Positions 1-6,382 of a stretch of 6,862 nt of DNA are shown piece after piece (position 1 is the first letter of the stretch; every line of letters begins with the position of its first letter). The stretch is from positions 1 to 6,862 of the forward strand of contig JACCTI010000093.1 in assembly GCA_013812515.1 (NCBI GenBank), given 5' to 3'. The notes under the pieces were generated by a model. The model had not been told where the DNA came from and searched no databases. It saw only the letters and a program-made list of their open reading frames with translations. Position numbers and translations under genes: made by a program. Source of the DNA: Chthoniobacterales bacterium (GTDB lineage Bacteria > Verrucomicrobiota > Verrucomicrobiia > Chthoniobacterales > UBA10450).

Positions 1-3000
1 GTGTGAATTTCGAGACCGCCCTGACGTTGACGAAACTCCGCGCGCGCTTGCGTGAAGATGGCCTCGTAACCTTTCGTCGCGCGCTGGGTGGGCTGGAAAG
101 CCGTCGACCAAAATTCTCCCGTGGCGACATCCCGCAGATAAACAAACGTTCCCCAGCAATCGCAGGTCGCATCTTCGCGCCAGCGCGTTACCGCCAGGTC
201 CCGCCAGCGACTGTAGCCGCCACCGGCGCTGCTGATCGCGACGTGGTAGCGCCCATTGGATAACAGATGAACATCGGGCGTCCGCGGCGTGGGATTTGTC
301 AGCACCCGCATCACGCCTTCGCCATTGGCGCGCTCCGGCCTGGATTCCTCGAGAGCCAAGTCTTCGGGAAGCACATTGGCCTCCGCTCTCGGAACCCGTT
401 CCTGCAACAGTAAGTCGGCTGCCTTCAGGAGCGGACGCGAAAGGAACCGCCGCTGCATCGGTAGGTCGCGCAGCAAATAGACGAGCGCGAGCAGACTCAT
501 CCCCTGGTGATGCGCCATGAAAGATCCGACCGTGACGCTCGACTCATCCGGCGGCAGCCGGGAGGGCGTGTAATCGATCGCTTCGTAGAACCCGTAGATG
601 CCTTCACGACCCTCGTCCGCGAGACGCTGCAGGTTTTCACAAGCTTCCCGCGGTGCGACCATCAACGCCATCACGCTCGCATACGGCGCGATCACCAGAT
701 CTTCAGCCAGACCTCGTTTCAAGCCCAACCCGGGAACGCCAAAGGCGCGGTATTGGTAGTTCTGGTGCGCATCGGTCCGGGTGTAACCGGATTCCGAGAT
801 GCCCCACGGAACGCCGCGCGAATTTCCGTATTCGATTTGCAGCTGGACGGCTGCTTTGCAGGCGTGATCGAGCAGGGTGTTGCTGTAGTTAGGCATCACC
901 AGCAGCGGCATCAGATACTCGAACATCGACCCGCTCCACGAAACGAGGATTGGCTCGCCGTGCGGCGCCACGAGCAGACGACCGAGCGAGAACCAGTGAT
1001 CCTGCGGGACCTGCCCTTGCGCGATCGTGACGTAGCTGCAAAGGCGTGCCTCCGACGCGAGCAGATCATAAAAGCTTACGTCCCGCCGGCCTTCGGTGAC
1101 GTTGAATCCGATCGAGAAGAGGTCGCGCGACGGATCGAAGAGGAAGGTGAAATCCATTGCCGCCACTTCTTCGCTTTGGCGCGCGAGGTTTTCCAAAGTG
1201 AGCACGCGTTCGCGGGCGCGGGTGCTTGCTTTCCGCAGGCAGATCGCCCATTCCTCCAGCCAAAGTTGTCCTTCGAGTTGCGCCGCGAGCGTCTGGTCCA
1301 AGTCCGAGATTTCCCGTAGCGAAGGATTGCCGTCGAGCTGCGCCAGTTTGTCCGCGAGATCTGCCGGAGGGCGGACGTTGGCGAGGTCCGCGCGCGCTGA
1401 CCAGGGCGCAAGAAAGCGCAGTTCTTCCAAATGCTCCTCGCAACTCCGTTGCAAGATTTGAGCCCACGCTTTGAGGTCTTCCTCCCTGTTCGCCAGCGCC
1501 GCTACGATCTGCGCTGCCTGCTTGCCCGACCGCTCCAGGAGCGCGCACGCGGCGCGCAAAGTGGCAGGCGTTTGCTTCAGTTCTGCCTCGAGCTGTGCTA
1601 GCGCCGCGTCTTCGCCGGTCAGCCTTCGCAAAATTTCCAGTGTGTCGCGCAGTCCTGCAAAAATCTGCGGGTCGAAGATTTTGGCATCGGTCAACTCCCG
1701 CAGGCCGGCGCCGAGCGTGAGCAGATGAGCGGCGAGATTGCCGCTGTCCACGCTCGAGACATAGAGCGGCAGGAGCGGTTTGAGCGTCCGCGTCTCGTAC
1801 CAATTGTAGAAATGCCCGCGATGCCGATCGAGTCGCAGCAACGTGGCGATGGTCGCTTCCGTGCGTTGCATCACGCGGCCTAACGAAAGATAGCCGAAAT
1901 CCCGTGCGGCCAGATTGGCCAGGAGCGCAAGCCCGATATTCGTCGGGGAAGTGCGTGCGGCGACGCCGGTGAATGGCTGCTCCTGGAAATTATCCGGCGG
2001 TAGCCAGTTCTCCTGCGCGGTGACGAACGTCTCAAAGAAATGCCATGTCTTGCGCGCGATGCGGCGAAGAAAGATCGATTGCTCCGCGCTCAGATCGGGA
2101 GCTGGCGGCGCGATCGGTTGGCTGATCCACCACGCGATCCACGGCGCTGCCAGCCAAAGACCGAGGATCGGCCAGGCGGTTAGCAATTGCGCCGGCTGCA
2201 GCGCGGCCAGGAGCATTCCTCCGGCCACGGCGACCGCTGGTGCGCTCCATATTCTTTCATAAAATCCGGGGAGATCCGAGTGCGCCTTACGTGCTACATC
2301 AGTCGAAGTCTGCCATTCCAAAAGCCGTTTTTTCGTGACCACCATGCGGAAGAGCGTCCGCGCGATCGCATCCAGACTGATGAAAGCCTCGTAAGGGAGG
2401 AGCGCGAGGGTCAGTACGATCTGGCCAAGGTTGCTCCCACTGGATTCGCCCACTCCTCGCAGGTGCATCGGCCACGGCAGTTGCTCCGGCTTGCGCACCA
2501 GCTCGACCATTGCGGACAAGAATCCTGGGACGGCGAGGATGGCGAGAACGAGCGCCGTTCCCCAGTCGCCCAGCGTTGGAGAAAACAGCCAGGTCCCGAA
2601 GAGAAAGAGCAGGAGCGCTATCGGGACAAAACTGCGGCGCAGGTTGTCGAAAATTTTCCACCGCGAGAGCGCGGAGATAGGATTGGCGGTGCGAGATCTG
2701 TCTGCCCCTGTGACCCACGGCAGCAGCCAGCGCATGATCTGCCAGTCACCCCGGATCCAGCGGCGACGCCGGCCGATGTCCACGAGGTAACGGGAGGGAT
2801 GCGCCTCGTAGAGCTTCACGTCGGTCACGAGGGCGCAACGAGCGTAGACGGATTCCAACAAATCGTGGCTCAGGATTCTGTTCTCGGGAAAACGGCCGGC
2901 CAGGGCGCGCTCGAAGGCATCCACCTCGTATACCCCTTTGCCAATAAACGAGCCTTCCTGAAAAAGATCCTGATACACGTCTGAAACAGCGCGCGTGTAC

Positions 3001-5090
3001 GGATCGATCCCCGCGTCCCCCGCATGCAATCGGGCGAACCACGAGCGGCCCGCGCTCGGCAGGCTTACGTCCACGCGCGGTTGCAAGAGGCTGTAGCCTT
3101 CGGTGACAATTTCCCGCGCTGGATCGAACTCCGGCCGATTCAACGGATGCGCCATCGTGCCGATCAACTGCCGGGCCGATTCGCGCGGCAATTGCGTGTC
3201 GGTATCGAGTGTGATGACGTATTTGATCGAGGGAAAAATCGCGGTCTCGCCGACGATCTCCGAAAAGCACTCTGCGCAGCGTCCGCGAAGTAGGGCGTTG
3301 AGTTCCATCAGCTTTCCGCGCTTCCGCTCATACCCCATCCAGATGCCTTCGCCCGCATTCCAACGGCGCGACCGATGGAAGAGGAAGAAAAGATCGCGGC
3401 GGTCTGATGCGTATCGGCGATTCAGTCTTTCGACTCCGGCCCGCGCGGCGTCGATTAGCGCTTTATCCGTCGGCAGGTTCTCCTCCGCCGCATCGCGGAG
3501 GTCCGTCAGCAATGCGAAATGCAAGTGCTCGTCTCGATTCGCCAGGTAATGAATCTCCAGTGTCTCGAGCAGCGCATCGAGGCCTTCGAGACTGCCGAGA
3601 AGCGTCGGGATGACCACCATAGCGCGGCTCTCCGGCGCGATGCCGGAGGAATAATCGAGGCGCGGGAGCAGGCGCGGTGAGACGAGCAGGGTCGAGAGCC
3701 AGTTAAGCAAGGCCACCGCCAGCTGGCTCACGCCCAGCAGAAAGGTGACGGTGCAGAAAATCAGCTTCCAGCCATGCAGATCGAGCGCCTGCGCGTGGCG
3801 CAAAAACGCGAACGTGCTCAGCAGCGTGAGCAGAAGAATCCCGCCCGCGTAAAACGTGAACGGCAATTGATGGATCCCACGCTCGAGGACCGATCTCCAA
3901 GGGCGCCTGAAATCGACCGCGCGTTCCAAAGCAGGGCGGCCTTTATCGATCAGGTAATAGCCGACATGCGCTGTGCGATCCTCGCGTCCCATTTGCCGGG
4001 CACTGTCCTCCGCGAGCTGGACCGCCTTTTGCGCCACCTCCCTTTCCGACAGGGGACTTTGTCGCGCGAGCGACTCGACCGCGTGGCGATAGCGATCCCG
4101 CGTGGCGAAATCCATGTCGCCGTAAACGTCCGCCAGCTCGCCCCGCAAAGTCTGTTCGACCAGACTCAGGGTTTCGAGGAACTCCTTCCAATCGATCGCG
4201 CCTAACGAACGCAAACTCGCGATGCTGTGACTGACCGAAACCTGATCTGACGCCTGGCTCTGGCTCTCCTGATGCACGAGCTGCTCGATCGAGAGTCCCT
4301 GCTCGACCAGCCGTTGTTCCAGCCAGCCACGCGCGAGGTGAAGAACCGGGTTCAGGTGCGAAAGGCGCTGGCAAAACTCTGCGACAAACGAACTGGACAA
4401 GGGCAGATCGGCCTGGGCCATGTCTGCCACGACGATGACGACCCGCGATGGATTTTTCTCCGCCACGTCCTGCAGCCGCTCTACCCAAATGTTCGCGAGA
4501 TCGCGATCATGCCGGGCGGTCGTCAGGCCGGACGTAATCCGCTGGAGATTCTCGATCAACCCCAGCCGCAGCATGATCGGGATGGCCCAAAGCTCGCCCA
4601 GCTTTAAAACGGACGCGGTCTGATAAGCCGCGACGAAGGCGGTCAGTGATGTGGCGTCGATCTCCGCATCCACATGCGAGATCAATTCCAGCACGATGTC
4701 GTAAACGCGCAGAAGTCCGGCGGAAGGATCGCTCGTTAGGCGAGGCAGTTCCCGGCTGTATTCCCGCGGCAGATGCCGGCGGGCCATCTGGATCTGCTCC
4801 TCGATCAGGTAAAAATTATCGAGCAGCCATTCCGCCGCTGGCGTGACCCGGCGAGTTTTGTCCACTGCGAGGGTCGCGTGGTTGAAAGCCCGCAGCACTT
4901 TCTCGTTCTGATCAAGCCGGGCCAGCAGCTGATTCGAGCCGCGCGCGGTCACGATCTGATGCTTCGCCGCGAGCGCCTCGGCATGTCGCGCCAGTTGCTC
5001 GACGCCGAACAGTTCCGCCCGCAACGGCGGTTCGCTCGGCCGGGAGCGCGAAGGCTTGCGCATGGCAAAGCGCGGCGACCTGGTCGGCAT
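1..5090 (-). CDS. ndvB: Cyclic beta-1,2-glucan synthase (NdvB/ChvB/Cgs type), N-terminal 1696 residues, cut by window edge
   Basis: Inner-membrane enzyme that polymerises and cyclises beta-1,2-glucan from UDP-glucose. One frame runs without a stop from an ATG at 5090 (in-frame TGA upstream at 5111-5109) off the left edge. Visible in order: a conserved N-terminal block with AEWLLDNFYLIEEQ (about residues 85-98); two hydrophobic segments (about 408-430 and 440-465); a GT84 core with TDLRDA (D530, D533), DTDT (629-632), EGSFIGKG (about 710), SHDLLE (H742, D743) and an RxxRW motif (774-778) followed by RGDWQ; further membrane segments between about 821 and 990; a VDSGN motif (D1115); a glucoamylase-like domain (PF10091 type) with MDFTFLFDPSR (from 1312), WGISESGY (E1433) and HHQGMS (from 1527); and the start of a GH94-type N-terminal domain (YHVAISSAGGGYSRW from 1615). 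Family members are about 2800 residues, so the C-terminal phosphorylase part, which controls chain length, lies outside. The start is uncertain: an ATG at 5063 is the only other close candidate, and neither has a clear Shine-Dalgarno. Family assignment is very secure. Confidence 0.96.
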   Translation of the reverse strand, partial: MPTRSPRFAMRKPSRSRPSEPPLRAELFGVEQLARHAEALAAKHQIVTARGSNQLLARLDQNEKVLRAFNHATLAVDKTRRVTPAAEWLLDNFYLIEEQIQMARRHLPREYSRELPRLTSDPSAGLLRVYDIVLELISHVDAEIDATSLTAFVAAYQTASVLKLGELWAIPIMLRLGLIENLQRITSGLTTARHDRDLANIWVERLQDVAEKNPSRVVIVVADMAQADLPLSSSFVAEFCQRLSHLNPVLHLARGWLEQRLVEQGLSIEQLVHQESQSQASDQVSVSHSIASLRSLGAIDWKEFLETLSLVEQTLRGELADVYGDMDFATRDRYRHAVESLARQSPLSEREVAQKAVQLAEDSARQMGREDRTAHVGYYLIDKGRPALERAVDFRRPWRSVLERGIHQLPFTFYAGGILLLTLLSTFAFLRHAQALDLHGWKLIFCTVTFLLGVSQLAVALLNWLSTLLVSPRLLPRLDYSSGIAPESRAMVVIPTLLGSLEGLDALLETLEIHYLANRDEHLHFALLTDLRDAAEENLPTDKALIDAARAGVERLNRRYASDRRDLFFLFHRSRRWNAGEGIWMGYERKRGKLMELNALLRGRCAECFSEIVGETAIFPSIKYVITLDTDTQLPRESARQLIGTMAHPLNRPEFDPAREIVTEGYSLLQPRVDVSLPSAGRSWFARLHAGDAGIDPYTRAVSDVYQDLFQEGSFIGKGVYEVDAFERALAGRFPENRILSHDLLESVYARCALVTDVKLYEAHPSRYLVDIGRRRRWIRGDWQIMRWLLPWVTGADRSRTANPISALSRWKIFDNLRRSFVPIALLLFLFGTWLFSPTLGDWGTALVLAILAVPGFLSAMVELVRKPEQLPWPMHLRGVGESSGSNLGQIVLTLALLPYEAFISLDAIARTLFRMVVTKKRLLEWQTSTDVARKAHSDLPGFYERIWSAPAVAVAGGMLLAALQPAQLLTAWPILGLWLAAPWIAWWISQPIAPPAPDLSAEQSIFLRRIARKTWHFFETFVTAQENWLPPDNFQEQPFTGVAARTSPTNIGLALLANLAARDFGYLSLGRVMQRTEATIATLLRLDRHRGHFYNWYETRTLKPLLPLYVSSVDSGNLAAHLLTLGAGLRELTDAKIFDPQIFAGLRDTLEILRRLTGEDAALAQLEAELKQTPATLRAACALLERSGKQAAQIVAALANREEDLKAWAQILQRSCEEHLEELRFLAPWSARADLANVRPPADLADKLAQLDGNPSLREISDLDQTLAAQLEGQLWLEEWAICLRKASTRARERVLTLENLARQSEEVAAMDFTFLFDPSRDLFSIGFNVTEGRRDVSFYDLLASEARLCSYVTIAQGQVPQDHWFSLGRLLVAPHGEPILVSWSGSMFEYLMPLLVMPNYSNTLLDHACKAAVQLQIEYGNSRGVPWGISESGYTRTDAHQNYQYRAFGVPGLGLKRGLAEDLVIAPYASVMALMVAPREACENLQRLADEGREGIYGFYEAIDYTPSRLPPDESSVTVGSFMAHHQGMSLLALVYLLRDLPMQRRFLSRPLLKAADLLLQERVPRAEANVLPEDLALEESRPERANGEGVMRVLTNPTPRTPDVHLLSNGRYHVAISSAGGGYSRWRDLAVTRWREDATCDCWGTFVYLRDVATGEFWSTAFQPTQRATKGYEAIFTQARAEFRQRQGGLEIH
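1878..1886 (-). repeat. TCGTTAGGC iterated motif, copy 1
   Basis: Reads GCCTAACGA on the plus strand, TCGTTAGGC on the minus strand. It falls inside the glucan synthase as codons TCG TTA GGC (Ser-Leu-Gly) and uses TTA, an uncommon leucine codon in this GC-rich sequence. A shorter match, AGTTAGGC, is at 887-894. Confidence 0.5.
4200..4208 (-). repeat. TCGTTAGGC iterated motif, copy 2
   Basis: Exact nonamer on the minus strand inside the glucan synthase, again as codons TCG TTA GGC. Flanking sequence differs from copy 1, so this is not a duplicated segment. Confidence 0.5.
4733..4741 (+). repeat. TCGTTAGGC iterated motif, copy 3
   Basis: Exact nonamer on the plus strand, inside the glucan synthase but opposite to its coding sense and in a different reading phase (CGC CTA ACG AGC), so a shared peptide does not explain it. 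Confidence 0.5.
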
Positions 5091-5210
5091 GCGGATATGA
5101 GTCGTCGATCACCCGCGATGAGACCAAAACTATTTTGTTCTCTTCACGGCGCTCGCGCTCGCATTGAATGAAGTGCTCCAGCGCGCCAGAGTGAGACTCG
5201 ATCGCCTCGG
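5091..5210. promoter_or_regulatory. Divergent intergenic region between the glucan synthase and the kynurenine-type operon
   Basis: This 120-bp non-coding gap must hold the 5' signals of both divergent units. I see no convincing sigma-70 -35/-10 pair on either strand. TATTTT at 5131-5136 is a weak -10-like hexamer for the rightward gene. An AT-rich core at 5125-5137 stands out from GC-rich surroundings. A small inverted repeat GAGT-gag-ACTC lies at 5189-5199, just before the RidA start. Confidence 0.5.
5122..5140. promoter_or_regulatory. AT-rich imperfect palindrome, candidate operator
   Basis: The core CAAAA-cta-TTTTG (5125-5137) is a perfect 5-bp inverted repeat around a 3-base centre. It extends outward to GA...TC with one mismatched pair, giving a 19-base near-dyad. 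Size, symmetry and position midway between divergent starts are typical of a transcription-factor site. No T-run or strong GC stem supports a terminator. No regulator gene is visible in the window, so the assignment rests on symmetry and location only. Confidence 0.35.
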
Positions 5211-5648
5211 ATGAGTATGAACGAATCCTTCGAAAGTATCCGCGCTCCAGAGCCGGTCGGCGCCTTTCCGCATGCGAAGCGCGTCGGCAATCTCTTGTTC
5301 CTCTCGGGCATCGGACCACGCGTCCGCGGAAGCAAGGAGATTCCCGGCGTCACGTTGGACCAAGCACGCAACATCATCGGCTACGACATCGAGACGCAAT
5401 GCCGCGCAGTTTTCGAGAACGTCCGATTCGTGCTGGAAGACGCCGGGGCCAGCTGGGACGACATCGTTGATGTGACGGTTTTCCTGACGGATATGAAGAA
5501 CGACTTCCCAATCTTCAATCGCATCTATCCCGAATATTTTACGGGCCCTGGCCAGCCGAATCCGACGCGGACCACGGTCGAAGTCGGCGCGTTGCCAACG
5601 CCGATCGCCATCGAGCTGAAAGTCATCGCTCTGCTGGAACGGAAGTGA
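5211..5648 (+). CDS. RidA/YjgF/YER057c/UK114-family protein, 2-aminomuconate deaminase-like
   Basis: A 145-residue member of the RidA (Rid) superfamily, somewhat longer than the roughly 128 residues of classical RidA, as in the subgroup annotated as 2-aminomuconate deaminase. Visible features are the LLFLSGIGPR strand (28-37), the insert RGSKEIPGVTLD (39-50), YDIETQCRAVFENVRFVLEDAG (58-79), VDVTVFLTDM (86-95), and the C-terminal signature PTRTTVEVGALP (118-129) with R120 corresponding to the catalytic or substrate-binding Arg of RidA, followed by IAIELKVIA with E135. Classical RidA hydrolyses reactive enamines/imines; the longer subgroup is linked to deamination of 2-aminomuconate in the kynurenine to 3-hydroxyanthranilate meta-cleavage route. 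Kynureninase downstream supports that role, though this is inference. The start is ATG 5211 or ATG 5217 (in-frame stop at 5169); neither has a strong Shine-Dalgarno. Confidence 0.93.
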   Translation: MSMNESFESIRAPEPVGAFPHAKRVGNLLFLSGIGPRVRGSKEIPGVTLDQARNIIGYDIETQCRAVFENVRFVLEDAGASWDDIVDVTVFLTDMKNDFPIFNRIYPEYFTGPGQPNPTRTTVEVGALPTPIAIELKVIALLERK

Positions 5649-5658
5649 TGCTGCTGGC

Positions 5659-5687
5659 TTGACCACGATCATGGTGTGAGACAGACT
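5659..5687 (+). promoter_or_regulatory. Candidate promoter and operator upstream of the antitoxin
   Basis: The 48-bp gap between the RidA stop and the antitoxin ATG holds TTGACC at 5659-5664, a good -35-like hexamer, with only a poor -10-like CAGACT 17 bp later (5682-5687). Overlapping the -35 is a near-palindrome ACCA-c-GATC-a-TGGT (5662-5675), symmetric except for one mismatched pair. Type II antitoxin-toxin pairs commonly autorepress through such dyads, so this may be the relic or active operator of the pair. Weak -10 makes the promoter call tentative. Confidence 0.3.
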
Positions 5688-5696
5688 CGTATCACT

Positions 5697-5935
5697 ATGA
5701 AAACGGCGACCGTGCGGGACTTGCGCAACAATTTTGCCAGCTAGCAAAGTGGATTGAGCACGGAGAGCAGATCGCCATCACCCGCAACGGCAAATCATTT
5801 GCGACGCTTTCCCCGGCCATTCCGGCAAAGCCGCGCAAGGCCGATTGGGCGGCGCGCTTTGCGAAACGGCCGCCGCTCGGCAAAGGCATCTCAAAAGACG
5901 CGACCGAGAAGCTTTGGTCTGATTTGCGGGACTGA
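5697..5935 (+). pseudogene. Phd/YefM (VapB-like) antitoxin gene, frameshifted
   Basis: From ATG 5697 the frame reads MKTATVRDLRNNFAS and hits TAG at 5742-5744 after 15 codons. In the frame displaced by one base, from 5741, the protein continues LAKWIEHGEQIAITRNGKSF and onward to WSDLRD with TGA at 5933-5935. Joined, this is a normal-length (about 79-residue) prevent-host-death-type antitoxin: an N-terminal DNA-binding fold with TVRDLRNNF and the GEQIAITRNGK hairpin, then a basic and acidic tail that would wrap the toxin. The join needs one extra base near 5740/5741 (for example AG-G then CTA, giving NFARLAKW). The missing base is not in a homopolymer. Everything after the lesion looks conserved, so the break is recent or an assembly or sequencing error. 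The toxin gene follows after 5 bp. As read, no functional antitoxin is made. Confidence 0.82.
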
Positions 5936-5940
5936 GAGGC

Positions 5941-6382
5941 ATGGTGCCTGAGGTTTACCCCGATTCGAGCTTCCTCTTTTCGCTGGTCACTAAGGACAGT
6001 CACAGCCCCGGCGCGACGACTTACATGGCGCACGCCGCGATGCCCCTTGCTCTTCACGCCCGTACATCGCACAGAAGTGCGGAATGCTTTGCGTAACGCA
6101 GTGGGACGAGGAGCAACCACCGAGCAGCAGTGTCGTGCTGCGTTCCGGGATATCGAGGAGGACCTAAGGAATGGGCTGCTCATTCACGCGCCAGTCCCAT
6201 GGCCCGATGTCTTCCGCCGCGCGGATTACTTGAGCGAGCAGCACGCCGCGCGGCAAGGCCAACGAACGATCGATCTGTTGCATGTCGCGATCGCGCTGGA
6301 GTCCGGGGCGAAAAATTTCCTGTCCTTCGACCGGCGACAAAGAAGGCTCGCCGAAGCGGCAGGGCTGAAGGTGAAGCCATGA
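5941..6382 (+). pseudogene. vapC: VapC-family PIN-domain toxin, frameshifted
   Basis: PIN-domain ribonuclease toxin partner of the preceding antitoxin. From ATG 5941 the frame gives MVPEVYPDSSFLFSLVTKD and on to AAMPL, then runs into an unrelated sequence ending at TAA 6094-6096 (51 codons). In the next frame, from about 6047, the match resumes as LLFTPVHRTEVRNALRNAV and continues to TGA 6380-6382. Deleting one base in the CCCCTT tract (6043-6048) restores a normal toxin of about 146 residues. All four expected acidic PIN residues are present across the two parts: D in YPDSS, E in HRTEVRNA, D in TIDLLHVA and D in LSFDRR. Retained active-site residues argue for a recent lesion or an error in the C-run rather than long decay. 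GAGAGG (5934-5939) could serve as ribosome-binding site; its spacing suits the GTG at 5944 better than the ATG at 5941. The intact frame would overlap kynU by ATGA. Confidence 0.85.

Noticed and set aside
507..1319. A 270-codon plus-strand open frame, and many other long plus-strand frames over 1-5090
   Set aside because: They lie antisense to a continuous, motif-rich cyclic glucan synthase frame. Their translations are Arg/Ala-rich and low in recognisable motifs, typical of shadow frames in GC-rich DNA.
1066..1803. A 245-codon minus-strand frame inside the glucan synthase
   Set aside because: It is an alternative phase on the same strand as the glucan synthase. The synthase phase carries the family motifs without a break; this one shows none.
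4912..5319. Possible N-terminal extension of the minus-strand gene across the intergenic region
   Set aside because: It is in a different phase from the glucan synthase. The synthase phase has a stop at 5111-5109, so the protein cannot start farther upstream.
5662..5675. Possible rho-independent terminator after the RidA gene
   Set aside because: The dyad is short, has only moderate GC, and no T-run follows, so an operator is a better reading than a terminator.
5130..5747. A 205-codon minus-strand frame opposite the RidA gene
   Set aside because: It is antisense to a clear RidA-family protein, has no recognisable domain, and crosses the intergenic region and antitoxin start.
5754..5951. A plus-strand frame over the antitoxin and another minus-strand frame at 5695-6183
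   Set aside because: Their translations are Ser/Arg-rich and motif-free. The frame from 5741 to 5935 gives the recognisable antitoxin C-terminal part instead.
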